Shown in pieces: positions 43,990-56,771 of a stretch of DNA of 64,000 nt. Position numbers and translations under genes: made by a program. The stretch spans positions 62,001-126,000 of the forward strand of contig JAVYIG010000698.1 in the NCBI GenBank assembly GCA_035222895.1, written 5' to 3'. The stretch comes from Strongylocentrotus droebachiensis. Lineage: Eukaryota; Echinodermata; Echinoidea; Camarodonta; Strongylocentrotidae. Numbering within the stretch: the stretch's first letter is position 1; every line of letters begins with the position of its first letter. The notes under the pieces are model-generated. The model saw only the letters and a program-made list of their open reading frames with translations. It did not search any database and was not told the origin of the DNA.

Positions 43990-46806
43990 GTTGGGCCAAC
44001 GTCGGCCACGGTCGGCAGGGTCGCAGTCGGCAAGCCAACGTTGGCTAAACGTTGGGCCATCGTCGCCATTTTTTACTGATAAATGGTGGCTATTGGTTGG
44101 CTATTCGACGTTGGGCCAATGTTGGCTGAACGTTGGACCATCGTCTCAATTATTACTGATAAATGGTGGCTATTGGTTGGCTATTCGACGTTGGGCCAAT
44201 GTTGGCTGAACGTTGGTCCATTGTCACCATTTTCACCGATAAATGGTGGCTTTTGGTTGGCTATTCGACGTTGGGCTAACGTTGGCTCAATGTTGGTCCA
44301 TTGTCGCCATTTTCATTGATATATGGTGGCTTTTGGTTGGCTATTCGACGTTGGGCTAACATTGGCTCAATGTTGGTTAATTGTCGCCATTTTCACTGAT
44401 AAATGGTGGCTTTTGGTTGGCTATTCGACGTTGGGCTAACGTTGGCTCAATGTTGGTCCATTGTCGCCATTTTCACTGATAAATGTTGGCTATTGGTTGG
44501 CTTTTCGACGTTGGGCCAATGTTGGCTGAATGTTGGTCCATTGTCGCCATTTTCATTGATATATGGTGGCTTTTGGTTGGCTATTCGACGTTAGGCTAAC
44601 GTTGGCTCAATGTTGGTTCATTGTCGCCATTTTCACTGATAAATGGTGGCTTTTGGTTGGCTATTCGACGTTGGGCTAACGTTGGCTCAATGTTGGTCCA
44701 TTGTCGCCATTTTCACTGATAAAAGGTGACTTTTGGTTGGCTATTCGACGTTGGGCTAACGTTGGCTCGATGTTGGTCCATTGTCGCCATTTTCATTGAT
44801 ATATGGTGGCTTTTGGTTGGCTATTCGACGTTAGGCTAACGTTGGCTCAATGTTGGTTCATTGTCGCCATTTTCACTGATAAATGGTGGCTTTTGGTTGG
44901 CTATTCGACGTTGGGCTAACGTTGGCTCAATGTTGGTCCATTGTCGCCATTTTCACTGATAAAAGGTGACTTTTGGTTGGCTATTCGACGTTGGGCTAAC
45001 GTTGGCTCGATGTTGGTCCATTGTCGCCATTTTCATTGATATATGGTGGCTTTTGGTTGGCTATTCGACGTTGGGCCAATGTTGGCTGAACGTTGGTCCA
45101 TTGTCACCATTTTCACCGATAAATGGTGGCTTTTGGTTGGCTATTCGACGTTGGGCTAACGTTGGCTCAATGTTGGTCCATTGTCGCCATTTTCATTGAT
45201 ATATGGTGGCTTTTGGTTGGCTATTCGACGTTGGGCTAACATTGGCTCAATGTTGGTTAATTGTCGCCATTTTCACTGATAAATGGTGGCTTTTGGTTGG
45301 CTATTCGACGTTGGGCTAACGTTGGCTCAATGTTGGTCCATTGTCGCCATTTTCACTGATAAATGGTGGCTATTGGTTGGCTATTCGACGTTGGGCCAAT
45401 GTTGGCTGAACGTTGGTCTATTGTCGCCATTCTTACTGATAAATGGTGGCTTTTGGTTGGCTATTCGACGTTGGGCTAACGTTGGCTCAATGTTGGTCCA
45501 TTGTCGCCATTTTCACTGATAAATGTTGGCTATTGGTTAGCTTTTCGACGTTGGGCAAATGTTGGCTGAATGTTGGTCCATTGTCGCCATTTTCACTGAT
45601 AAATGGTGGCTATTGGTTGGCTATTCGACGTTGGGCCAATGTTGGCTGAACGTTGGACCATCGTCTCAATTATTACTGATAAATGGTGGCTATTGGTTGG
45701 CTATTAGACGTTGGGCCAATGTTGGCTGAACGTTGGTCCATTGTCGCCATTCTTACTGATAAATGTTGGCTTTTGGATGGCTATTCGACGTTGGGCCAAT
45801 GTTGGCTGAATGTTGGTCCATTGTCGCCATTTTCACTGATAAATGGTGGCTTTTGGTTGGCTATTCGACGTTGGGCTAACGTTGGCTCAATGTTGGCCCA
45901 TTGTCGACATTTTCACTGATAAATGTTGGCTATTGGTTAGCTTTTCGACGTTGGGCCAATGTTGGCTGAATGTTGGTCCATTGTCGCCATTTTCACTGAT
46001 AAATGGTGGTTTGGGGTTGGCTATTCGACGTTAGGCTAACTTTGGCTCAATGTTGGTCCATTGTCGCCATTTTCATTGATATATGGTGGCTTTTGGTTGG
46101 CTATTTAATGTTGGGCTAACGTTGGCTCAATGTTGGTCCATCGTCTCAATTATTACTGAGAAATGGTGGGTATTGGTTGGCTATTCGACGTTGGGTCAAT
46201 GTTGGCTGAACGTTAGTCCATTGTCGCCATTCTCACTGATAAATGTTGGCTTTCGGTTGGCTATTTGACGTTGGGATAACGTTGGCTCAATGTTGGGCCA
46301 TTGTCGCCATTTTCATTGATATATGGTGGCTTTTGGTTGGCTATTTAATGTTGGGCTAACGTTGGCTCAATGTTGGTCCATCGTCTCAATTATTACTGAG
46401 AAATGGTGGGTATTGGTTGGCTATTCGACGTTGGGTCAATGTTGGCTGAACGTTAGTCCATTGTCGCCATTCTCACTGATAAATGTTGGCTTTCGGTTGG
46501 CTATTTGACGTTGGGATAACGTTGGCTCAATGTTGGGCCATTGTCGCCATTGTTTACTGATAAATGGTGGCTATTGGTTAGCTATTCGACGTTGGGCCAA
46601 TTTTGGCTGAACGTTGGTCCATTGTCGCCATTTTCACTGATAAATGGTGGATTTTGGGCTGGCTATTCGACGCTGTGCCAATTTTGGCTGAAGATTGGCC
46701 CATCGTCTCCATTATCACTAATAAAGGGGTTGATATTTGTCGGCTAAACGATGTTGGGCCAACGTTGGCTGAATGTTGGTCCATCGTCTCCATATTTACT
46801 GATAAA
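43990..46806. repeat. 80-bp satellite array, ~35 units
   Basis: Unit: TGATAAATGGTGGCTTTTGG, TTGGCTATTCGACGTTGGGC, TAACGTTGGCTCAATGTTGG, TCCATTGTCGCCATTTTCAC. Variants at fixed sites (GGGCCAAT/GGGCTAAC, GCTGAACG/GCTCAATG) alternate. Blocks of three units (240 bp) are duplicated: 44560-44800 against 44800-45040, and 46080-46320 against 46320-46560. Because 240 is a multiple of three, stop-free frames of ~60-80 codons recur (WLFDVGLTLAQCW, VGYSTLGQCWLNVG); these are artefacts of the array. The edges at 43990 and 46700-46806 are more diverged. Confidence 0.95.
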
Positions 46807-47690
46807 TTGTAGATTAATGAAGAACAAAATTCGCGTAGACCGTTATTTCAGCCGGTACCTGCAAGCGTGCACAATTTCGGAAAGGGGTTAGGCTCACGTC
46901 ATTTCTTGTCTGATATCATCATTCCCGATTCTTAAGTGTGTGTTTTTACATAAAAGGGGGGGGGGGCTGAAGCCTCCGTTACCCGAATATAAATGTTCTG
47001 GTTTCACAATTTTGGTTATATTCATCACTAAAATATACGAGATAAAATATTTAAAAAATGTATATTCAGGCAGCGATCGCTGCCCGAATAATTATTAATT
47101 TTTAATTTTTGGAGGAAAAAAAGAGGCTGTAACCCCATGCTACCCCAACCCACATCAACTGCAGGTGTTATGAATTGAAATATTAATCCTTGTGGAGTAA
47201 ATATAGAAACAGCTTCTGCTAGAACCATCATTGCAATGAATCTTCCATTTATTTGGAATTCCATAACAATTAAACTCCTTTGGAACTATATATGTCTTTA
47301 ATGACTATTAAAATATGTTAAACACTTTCTTTATATCTTTACATATTTATATTCAGGGATGACGTTATCAATCTCGTTCGCTTAAAAAATACTAACGTGC
47401 TCATATTACTCCGTATTCCATATGAATACAATATATATTTTTACAAACCACTATTACACGTAGCAACGCCGTCGATTCCTTATCATTGTTGGGATGAATC
47501 AGGCGCTTACGGAGGGGGGATGGGGGGGGGGTTGTGGTTACCCCCCCCCCCACACGCTCATTCAGCGGCTAGCTGAGTCGTTGCGAAATTTTCGGCGTGA
47601 TTTTCGTGACTTTCATGAAAGTCCTGGCCATTGGATGAATTCGCCTCAATATGCATGATAATAATAAATTGTAGAAATAATTATAATGAC
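46807..47690. other. spacer with G/C-run transposon end
   Basis: CAGGCGCTTACGGAGGGGGG at about 47500, C-run, then CTCATTCAGCGGCTAGC, TGAGTCGTTGCGAAATTTT: a relative of the nested element at 24428-24797. A small minus-strand frame at 47028-47264 (MEFQINGRFIAMMVLAEAVS) is unrecognised and unsupported. Confidence 0.5.
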
Positions 47691-47835
47691 AATGTTAAAT
47701 TAGTAATAATACTATAATAGTAATGATAATGATAATGAAAACTAAAATAATAATGATGATGGTAATAATAATAATCATAATAATTATAATAATAATAATA
47801 ATCATAATAATAATAATAATAATAATAATGATAAT
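47690..47835. repeat. (AAT)n microsatellite
   Basis: Imperfect AATAATAAT/ATGATAATG tract; poly-Ile frames across it are artefacts. Confidence 0.9.
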
Positions 47836-48034
47836 ATCATTACTAATGAAGGAAATGTGTATACAATTACGCAAGCACTTAGTACGCCAACTTTCTAGGA
47901 AACTATTCCGGGGCGCATTGTGAGACAAGAAGCACAATAATGCAAAAGGAGAAGTACAGTAGGCTAGAGAGAATATTGCACAAGTGTGTTGAACTAAATG
48001 TACTGCATGCTTTTGAAAAAAGGCACGATGCAGG

Positions 48035-48246
48035 GAAATGTGTCGTAGTAGGATGGCGCCCTCTCGAGGATATTTGTAACTAAACAACCATCAAGTCATA
48101 TTTTAGCAGCGGGTACCGCGTAATGAATCCGAAAGCAATCGAAATGTGTCGTAGTAGGATGGCGCCCTCTCGAGGATATTTGTAACTAAACAACCATCAA
48201 GTCATATTTTAGCAGCGGGTACCGCGTAATGAATCCGAAAGCAATC
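48035..48246. repeat. 106-bp perfect-looking tandem duplication
   Basis: GAAATGTGTCGTAGTAGGAT begins at 48035 and 48141; the two copies (to CCGAAAGCAATC) appear identical by eye. Confidence 0.95.
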
Positions 48247-48474
48247 GAAATGACTGAAAAGCATCAGTCACAGTTGAAAAGCAAATTGATTTTCGGGGAA
48301 ATGTTGATTAAGAACCACTTTAATATTTAAGAAAAGAAGCTTACTGTGAAGTACAAAAAATGACCCCCACTAAAGCTATTTGTGTGTGTTCCTTAAATTA
48401 TAAAAGCTAGTAATCGAGATAAAATTCCAAAATACTTTGCAGTGACATTGCAACACAAAGGTAACAAAATTATG

Positions 48475-48545
48475 CATAGGTTGAGTTCTGGGAAGAGGTG
48501 AAAAATAATTTGGTGAGCGCTATCATTGTATGATGCAAGTGTGGA
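48475..48545. repeat. dispersed repeat segment shared with 63882-63945
   Basis: GGTTGAGTTCTGGGAAGAGG, TGAAAAATAATTTG, GAGC.CTATCATTGTAT occurs here and, slightly diverged, at 63882-63945. The family is unknown. Confidence 0.7.
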
Positions 48546-48663
48546 AGAACATCAGATAAACAATGTTCAACTTTATCTTTAAGTCTACACATGAATAACA
48601 CTTTTCAGGGAAACTGTAGGCAAAAGTGAGCGTTAAAGATTTTGTTAAGGTTTGCCTTCATCG

Positions 48664-50262
48664 TGGGGGGGGGGCAAGTACCCCAAAAGTGCCCCTTTTT
48701 CCATAGGAAAAGTGCCCCTTTAACTTTCTAAGAAGCGCCCCTTCTTACATAAAAAGTGCCCCTATTACTTTGATAAGTGCCCCTATTAATTTTTAAAAGT
48801 GCCCCCTCCCCTTTCCACCTCTGATATGTGCCCCTTTTATTTTGATACGTACCTTTTTTCCCTGACAAATTCCCAGTTTTCTTTGCAATAAGTGTCTATT
48901 TTCCATTCTCATAAGTGCCCTTTTTAATCTCTAGTAAGTGCCCCTTTTCGGGTACGAGAAGCGCCCCTTTTCACTTTTGTTAGGCGCCCCCTTCACCTCT
49001 GATAATTGCCCTATTCAAATCTTAGAGGTGCCCCTTTTACTTTGACAATTGCCCCTCTTCAATTGTAAGAAGTGCCCCTTTCCCTTTTAATAACTACCTC
49101 TTTTTAACTCGGATAAGCGCACCTTATATTTTCACATGCGCCCCCTTTCCTTTTTAATAAGTGCCCCTTTTCCTTATGATAAGTGCCCCCATTTACAAAG
49201 AGCCCTTCGCCATCTCATAAATGCCCCTTTTCACCTATGAAAATAGTCCATTTTCATTCTCATACTAGTGCCCCTTTTCATGTCTTGTAAATGACCCTAT
49301 TCAATTCTGAGAGATACTCGTTTTATTTCGACAAGTGCCCCCTTTTCCTCCTGATAAGTGCTCTTTTCATATGTAATAGCACCCCCTTTTTATTTTGACA
49401 CGTGACCCTTTTCCTTCCTAATAAATGCTCTTTTTCCTTCATATAAGTGCCTCTTCGCTTTTTCATGAAAGCCCCCTTTCACCTCCAATAAATGCTCCTA
49501 TCAAAATCTGATCGGTGCCCCTTTTCACCTCTAATAATTAACCTTGTTAACAATGATATACGTGCCCCTTTTCCTTTCTTATAAGGAACCTATCCCTTTT
49601 TCATAAATGCCCCTATCAAAATCTGATGGTTGCCTCTTTTCCGTCGACAAATGCCCATTTTCACCTCTGATCATAACCCTTTGTACTTTGACACGTGCTC
49701 CTTTTATTTTCTTATAAGTTCCTTATCCCTTCGATAAGTGTCCCCTTTTCCTCTCATCATTAAACGTGCCCCTAATTTCAAGCGACTAAGAGCAATATCT
49801 CCCAAAGCTTGCTCGCTACGCTCGCTCACATTTATAGATGTTATAATTACGTTACTTATCAAAGGTCTTTTTGGTTTGCTGTTATGAGAATGTGCTTATT
49901 TATAACCCGATGAGGATTGGTTTTTTCCTCTTTATAAGATGTAGTTTTCGCACTGCGACCTCACAAATCTTCTTTTTTTTCCTCGCTCGCTTTGCTCGCT
50001 CGCAAATGATTTTTTCGACCATCACACCCAACTGCAAGGTATGATGCTTAAGCAATATTGTATACGATGTATAAAGAGAAACAAATATCGAAATTATCCC
50101 TGATAATGTAATCAAATATAGGGGTATATACCAATGTCTAAAAAAAATTGTATATTTTCGCTTTGAGATTTCCCTTTGCAGGTTCCCTTTTTTCCAGAAA
50201 GTGCCCTTTTTTGTTGGTGCCCCCCCCCCCCCCCCCACTTTGGAAGTCGCTCCGCCGCCTCT
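48664..50262. repeat. AAGTGCCCC degenerate minisatellite, copy B (inverted relative to 25 kb)
   Basis: About 30-36-bp imperfect units of the type AAGTGCCCCTTTTCACCTCT then GATAAG run to about 49790. Then come GCTCGCTACGCTCGCTCAC, CTCGCTCGCTTTGCTCGCTC and a unique block ending in a C-run. The reverse complement of 50038-50262 matches 25085-25416 (AGACATTGGTATATACCCCT, GGGCACTTTCTGG). GGCGGCGGAGCGACTTCC at its end may be a transposon terminus (CAGAGGCGGCGG on the minus strand). Confidence 0.85.
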
Positions 50263-50509
50263 GAACACCCACCAATAAGTGGATGGGGGATGTTTCAAAT
50301 TGGAGAGAATATAACCGCTCATTTTTGTATCCGTTATCAAGGGAAAATTGTAGTTACAAATTCTTGTACTAAAGCCATTTTCATATCTTATTTCGAAGCG
50401 CGTCCCCTCAAAATATTCTTGGGGGAAGAAACCAGACGGCATATCGTGCAGGACCAGGGGCTAAATACATCCATTTGCAAATCCCTTTGCAAAACATTGA
50501 CTTTGAAAT

Positions 50510-52860
50510 ATTTCAAAGTCATTCTGAATTTTTTTCGGCCCTCTTAATTGTTGGCCTTAAACTTGATTTCTAGAAGAACCTAGAAGTGGTCCTCCAGGAA
50601 TTTTGGAGAGAATGCAACCCAGGTTTCTGCTCGATTTTGGTACTTTTACAAAGTCGTATTCGCTTTGTATAGCTCTCACTAATATTTACAGTCCATTTCT
50701 ATCTGTAATATATATATACAGAAAGCATATACATTAAATTTCACTCAAAAATATCAAAGTCATTCTAAAAACATGTCTCAGGCCTTGTGTAGGCCCTAAG
50801 CTGGATTACTTGGGGATATAGCTCTGAGTGCATGGAGTGGTCCCCAGGAGTTTGGGGGAGAATGCAACCCAGTTTTTGTATCGAAATTTATACTTTTACA
50901 AAGTCGAATTCGCTTTTTATTGCTCTCATTAATATTGTACAGTCTATTTCTATATGTAGTATATACAGAAAGCATATACATTAAATTTCACTCAACAATA
51001 TCAAAGTCATTCTAAAAACATGTCTCAGGCCTTGTGTAGGCCCTAAGCTGGATTACTCGGGGATATAGCTCTGAGTGCATGGAGTGGTCCCCAGGAGTTT
51101 GGGGGAGAATGCAACCCAGTTTTTGTATCGAAATTTATACTTTTACAAAGTCGAATTCGCTTTTTATTGCTCTCATTAATATTGTACAGTCTATTTCTAT
51201 ATGTAGTATATACAGAAAGCATATACATTAAATTTCACTCAACAATATCAAAGTCATTCTAAAAACATGTCTCAGGCCTTGTGTAGGCCCTAAGCTGGAT
51301 TACTTGGGGATATAGCTCTGAGTGCATGGAGTGGTCCCCAGGAGTTTGGGGGAGAATGCAACCCAGTTTTTGTATCGAAATTTATACTTTTACAAAGTCG
51401 AATTCGCTTTTTATTGCTCTCATTAATATTGTACAGTCTATTTCTATATGTAGTATATACAGAAAGCATATACATTAAATTTCACTCAACAATATCAAAG
51501 TCATTCTAAAAACATGTCTCAGGCCTTGTGTAGGCCCTAAGCTGGATTACTCGGGGATATAGCTCTGAGTGCATGGAGTGGTCCCCAGGAGTTTGGGGGA
51601 GAATGCAACCCAGTTTTTGTATCGAAATTTATACTTTTATAAAGTCGAATTCGCTTTTTATTGCTCTCATTAATATTGTACAGTCTATTTCTATATGTAG
51701 TATATACAGAAAGCATATACATTAAATTTCACTCAACAATATCAAAGTCATTCTAAAAACATGTCTCAGGCCTTGTGTAGGCCCTAAGCTGGATTACTCG
51801 GGGATATAGCTCTGAGTGCATGGAGTGGTCCCCAGGAGTTTGGGGGAGAATGCAACCCAGTTTTTGTATCGAAATTTATACTTTTACAAAGTCGAATTCG
51901 CTTTTTATTGCTCTCATTAATATTGTACAGTCTATTTCTATATGTAGTATATACAGAAAGCATATACATTAAATTTCACTCAACAATATCAAAGTCATTC
52001 TAAAAACATGTCTCAGGCCTTGTGTAGGCCCTAAGCTGGATTACTCGGGGATATAGCTCTGAGTGCATGGAGTGGTCAACAGGAGTTTGGGGGAGAACGC
52101 AACCCAGTTTTTGTATCGAAATTTATACTTTTACAAAGTCGAATTCGCTTTTTATTGCTCTCATTAATATTGTACAGTCTATTTCTATATGTAGTATATA
52201 CAGAAAGCATATACATTAAATTTCACTCAACAATATCAAAGTCATTCTAAAAACATGTCTCAGGCCTTGTGTAGGCCCTAAGCTGGATTACTCGGGGATA
52301 TAGCTCTGAGTGCATGGAGTGGTCCCCAGGAGTTTGGGGGAGAATGCAACCCAGTTTTTGTATCGAAATTTATACTTTTACAAAGTCGAATTCGCTTTTT
52401 ATTGCTCTCATTAATATTGTACAGTCTATTTCTATATGTAGTATATACAGAAAGCATATACATTAAATTTCACTCAACAATATCAAAGTCATTCTAAAAA
52501 CATGTCTCAGGCCTTGTGTAGGCCCTAAGCTGGATTACTTGGGGATATAGCTCTGAGTGCATGGAGTGGTCCCCAGGAGTTTGGGGCAAAATGCAACCCA
52601 GTTTTTGTATCGAAATTTATACTTTTACAAAGTCGAATTCGCTTTTTATTGCTCTCATTAATATTGTACAGTCTATTTCTACATGTAGTATATACAGAAA
52701 GCATATACATTCAATTTAACTCCAAAAATATCATAGTCATTCTAAAAAAATGTCTCAGGCCTTGTGTAGGCCCTAAGCTGGATCTCTTTAGGATCCTGTG
52801 AGCGGTCCCCAGGAGTTTGGGGGAGAACGCAACACATGTTTGGTATCGACCCTGCTGGTA
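50510..52860. repeat. 247-bp satellite array, ~9.5 units
   Basis: ATGTCTCAGGCCTTGTGTAG occurs every 247 bp from 50772 to 52501, then at about 52750. The central units are almost identical; the first (50553) and last are diverged, as expected at array edges. Each unit carries CAGTTTTTGTATCGAAATTT and ATATACAGAAAGCATATACA. The 61-codon minus-strand frame in each unit (MYMLSVYTTYRNRLYNINES) is conserved only because the DNA is; there is no codon-type variation to suggest a gene. Confidence 0.95.
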
Positions 52861-54865
52861 ACATTAATATTATAATTAAAATGTTTTCATTCCAAATTTA
52901 TTTCCCCATGATATAAAGAAATTTGTTATTTACATCATTCGGACATCAATTGAAAAGCCAATGTGGGAATACTTCAACAAATGCCGTATCAAACAGTTTA
53001 CCATCGCCATGAAAATGAGTTTGTCTTGCAAACCTTTCTTGAAAGAGAGTCTTTTGATGCCTTTATAACAAACTACTGTTAATTGATAAGCCCAAATCCT
53101 ATCGTGCTGAAATTTAATGATCTGAATCCTCATAAGTTTTAAAACATTACTGTAACATTTTTATAAAATTAAACATTGCTTTTATATTTTTTTTAATTGA
53201 TTCATTTAATTTTTTGCTACGCCCTCTATCATTAATTTACTCTTCTAACTATGTATTATTTTGTCAAAGGACCACACATTTTGTTTTAATTTAGTTGTTA
53301 AAGTCAACGTGTCTTATATGCTCCATCTTATATTCCAATTATTAGTTTAGGTAACTCCAGCGTGACAGAATGGACACCCAATCCTCACATTTTTATGGAT
53401 TTACTCTTTTATTTTAAAAGATTTTATATTGATTTAGGCCTTTAGTTTATTTTGCGGAAAGTTTTCCCTTAAGTGCCAGAACTAAAATGATTTGTTTTGC
53501 AAACCTATGATATAATGTATTGGGGGCAGGCTCCCCGCATGGAGTGCATTGTGTTACTTTTGATTTCACTCTCCTTAATGGTTCATCTTTGAATTTTCTT
53601 TTGTAACTATGCGGGTATTATTTGTCATTGCTTTCATGGGCCCTGAACAATTAGCGCGTATAGCTGGATTTTATTTTAGGGGGGTCGAATCACTTACTCT
53701 CTCTCTCTCTCTCTCTCTTGTTGTTGTTGTTGTGTTTTTTTTTTGGGGGGGGGCGACCGCCCCATCGCCCCCCCCCCCGGCTATGTGCCTGGCCCTTACA
53801 CCGTCCACCGACATAATACAAATATTAGTAAACAACAACATTTAAAGCATCTTTCTCTGGTGTGCTTTAGCGGTGAAAATAATGGTCACTTATCATGAAA
53901 ATTAAAGTTTTGTGCAAGAGAAGTTTAATCTTCGATCAAAGCTTTGGAAATATAAAAGGATAACCTATATAACCTACAACAGCGTGACGGAAGGGACACA
54001 CGTTTGTTCTACCTTTGACCTGCTATAAACGTTACATATTTGTGTATTTATATTATCTTGAAGATATTAAAACAAAGTAGTGACAAAACAGATAATATGA
54101 ACTTCACATACTTTCTACCATAAATATGTAGTTCTTTAATTTATGGCTTTTAAAAAGGGATTTGGAGTAAAAATATCGAGAAATTAAAAATGTCAACAGC
54201 ATTGTTTAATGTACGTTCAGCTGATACCGAAAACAACTACAATGTTATTTAGTTATAAATACAAATACACGCTTTATAGACTAAACAATTTCATGAAATT
54301 ATTCACATTTATATAGTTTTTCATCAGATTTGAAGTTTGCGTTTCTTAGCTTGATATAATGTCTGCGTCTTCCGTATCACACAAAGAAGAAGAGCTTTTG
54401 TCACCAATCTACCAATCTTTTTCTAACCTTGTAGTGATACACACCAAAAGAAGTATAATTTGTAATTATTGCTTTGCTGGGGAAATAAAAAAATAAAAGA
54501 AACCCATTCGACCAGAGAAAACAGAAGGGGGGGGGGGGACACGTGTAATTTTGTGTAGTGAAGGTTTATGGGTACTTTGATTTTGCTAGCGGGGTGAGGG
54601 GGGACCCTTTCAGATCCTTATCCGAATGCGCCACTGTAAATATCCCGCTTACATGTTATTCACCAAATGAATGATTAACAATTTCGATAAATTGGTCGTT
54701 GATGATTCAGAGTCCTGCTCTATAAGCTTAATGCATTATACATGTATATTACATGATTTGGGTTATAGAGATGGATAAAATGTACTTGAACAAAGCAATA
54801 TACAACATTATTTATACTACTGATAAGAAGAACCAGCAGCTGTATTGACTTACTAGTTATGGTAG
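52861..54865. other. anonymous intergenic DNA
   Basis: No gene. It holds (CT)n at 53697, a TTGTTG/T-run followed by G- and C-runs at 53720-53780 (GGGCGACCGCCCCATCGCCC), and a G-run at 54528. Confidence 0.5.
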
Positions 54866-54867
54866 TA

Positions 54868-55045
54868 TAGTATGTGTAGTAGTAGTAGTAGTAATAGGAA
54901 TAGGAGGAGTATTAATATCTTATTATTATTGTTATTATTATTATAAGTAGTAGTATACTACTACTAGTAGTAACAGTAGTAATAGTAGTAGCAGTACTAG
55001 TAGTAGCAGCAGGGATATAGTGGTATACTGTCGTAGTAGTAGTAA
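54868..55045. repeat. (TAG)n/(AGT)n imperfect microsatellite
   Basis: Interrupted GTAGTAGTAGTA tracts including a TACTACTAGTAGTA inversion point near 54957. Confidence 0.9.
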
Positions 55046-56634
55046 TACAGGTATTATATCTCCGATTTATCTACGTATCTATACCGGACCCCGTGCACGG
55101 AAATGATTGATATGGCGACCATGCCTTTTTGCCTTGCCACATTATGTTCTCCAACGCTTTGTAATATACTTCCTTTCCACGTTTATAGAGAGGTTTGTAC
55201 AATCACTGACAAACCTTTTTAGAACATATCATTTTAGCAATTGGAGGAACTTTAGGGATGTTCCATGTGCTTCTTCCCCCCCCCCCCTCTTTCTCTACCT
55301 GCTTGATGTTATTTTGTGCGCTTAGAAACAGTATGTTATGTACTATAATAGAGGACTTTTCGAGACCATGTTCCCCCCTTGCGAAATGTGTAATTATCTT
55401 ATAGTGGTGGAAACGACCAATATAATTTATAGTACGAATGAAGTTTAAATGTAGCCTATGTGTGTGTATAATATATATATATATTTATATATGCTCTTAA
55501 TATACTTTGTAAAACAATTATGTCTATCTTATTCATGTGTAAAGTTATTTATCTTGTGTTGTAGGCCTATCGTTATGTATTTTGTAATCGTGATTGATAC
55601 ATGTTTTACTTGTTGTTATTGTTGTTGTCAATAAACTCTAAATCAAACTCGAACATGACATGTAGCCTACTAGTAGTAGAGAAGAAAAGGTTTGGTTAAA
55701 AATACAGTAGTGAAACTAGTCGAAATTTGGTCAGAATATAAGTTGCATGCAATGGTTAAGTTAAAGTATACATGATGTAGCACATATCAAATACTCCGAA
55801 GGAAAAAACAACAACAAACAAACAGAACATTTTACAGACAGTGATGAATGCATGCATGTGTCCGAGTATTCATAATTTTGTATCAGAGGCTCTGCGTGGC
55901 TGCGCAAACTGGGAATACAGGCTCCGCATTACGAAAAGCTCTCAATTTGGCAATCTCGAGATAGTGCAGATCTGGTGGGGTGCCAGAACTCCAATTTCGT
56001 TTCTGTCGTTAAAAACTTCGACAGAGCCCTTGAGGCTCTGCGTGAGAGATTATGATATTGGATTGCAGCTGGACTCTTCATCATCTTACGTAATACTAAG
56101 TGTAAACAAACTCCTACTGGGGCTCTGCCTGAAAGGAAATGGGAAGTAGGAAATATATTTTTTATACTTGTTTTATGATATTTTCATGTCCAAAAGTCAC
56201 TTATAATTTAGATGAAGACTATAATGAAAGTTCAAACGAAGCAAAATGACCCAGAATCGGCGATATAACAACAATTTTAATTGTGAAAATTAGCACTCTT
56301 TCTCCCTTCCTCTCTCCCTCTATCATGCTTATCTCTCTCTCTCTCCCCTTTCACCTCGCCAAGGTCTCGGCAGGGGGATTACATTGCCTAGCGCTAGTGT
56401 TTACTTTAGGCTATCTCTAGGAGTAGTGAAAGTCAAATGGAGGTTTCAAAGGGTAAAGGGTCATTTTGTGACTACGGTATATTTTGGTAATACATTGGTG
56501 AGAAACAAATTTCCTGGACTTTCAAAAATGTATGGTCAAAGTGAAACTACAACTACACTACCTAAAATAACAGACATAGTATTTGTAGTAAAAGTAGTTG
56601 TGTTACTAGAGTACCAGTAGGCATATTGGCCTAA
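55046..56634. other. anonymous intergenic DNA
   Basis: No gene supported. A 102-codon frame at 55841-56149 has no recognisable motif and contains a direct repeat GAGGCTCTGCGTG (about 55887 and 56032). Confidence 0.45.
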
Positions 56635-56687
56635 TTATTGTTATTATTTATATTATTATTTTATTATCAATATTATTATTATCACTC

Positions 56688-56718
<31 letters not shown>

Positions 56719-56760
56719 CATTACTATTATGATTATTATCATCACTAGTATTATTAATTG
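56635..56760. repeat. (ATT)n microsatellite
   Basis: TTATTATTATTATTATTATT and variants, directly next to the element at 56772. Confidence 0.9.
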
Positions 56761-56771
56761 TAGTAGTATAG

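Noticed and set aside
43991..46812. Recurring 60-80-codon frames such as WLFDVGLTLAQCW
   Set aside because: They are created by the 80-bp satellite (three units equal 240 bp, a multiple of three) and occur in several frames; no start or splice context, no coding constraint.
47695..48087. Poly-isoleucine minus-strand frame of 130 codons
   Set aside because: Mostly an (AAT)n microsatellite read as Ile codons.
50176..50547. 123-codon plus-strand frame and the overlapping 180-codon minus-strand frame
   Set aside because: Both cross a C-run and the edge of the AAGTGCCCC repeat family; no motif, no splice logic, mutually exclusive frames.
50796..52710. Conserved 61-codon minus-strand frame in each 247-bp unit
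   Set aside because: Identity follows the DNA repeat, and substitutions are not biased to third positions; satellite rather than a gene family.
54868..55045. Possible CRISPR-like regular spacing in TAG-rich tract
   Set aside because: It is a simple trinucleotide microsatellite without unique spacers, in an animal genome.
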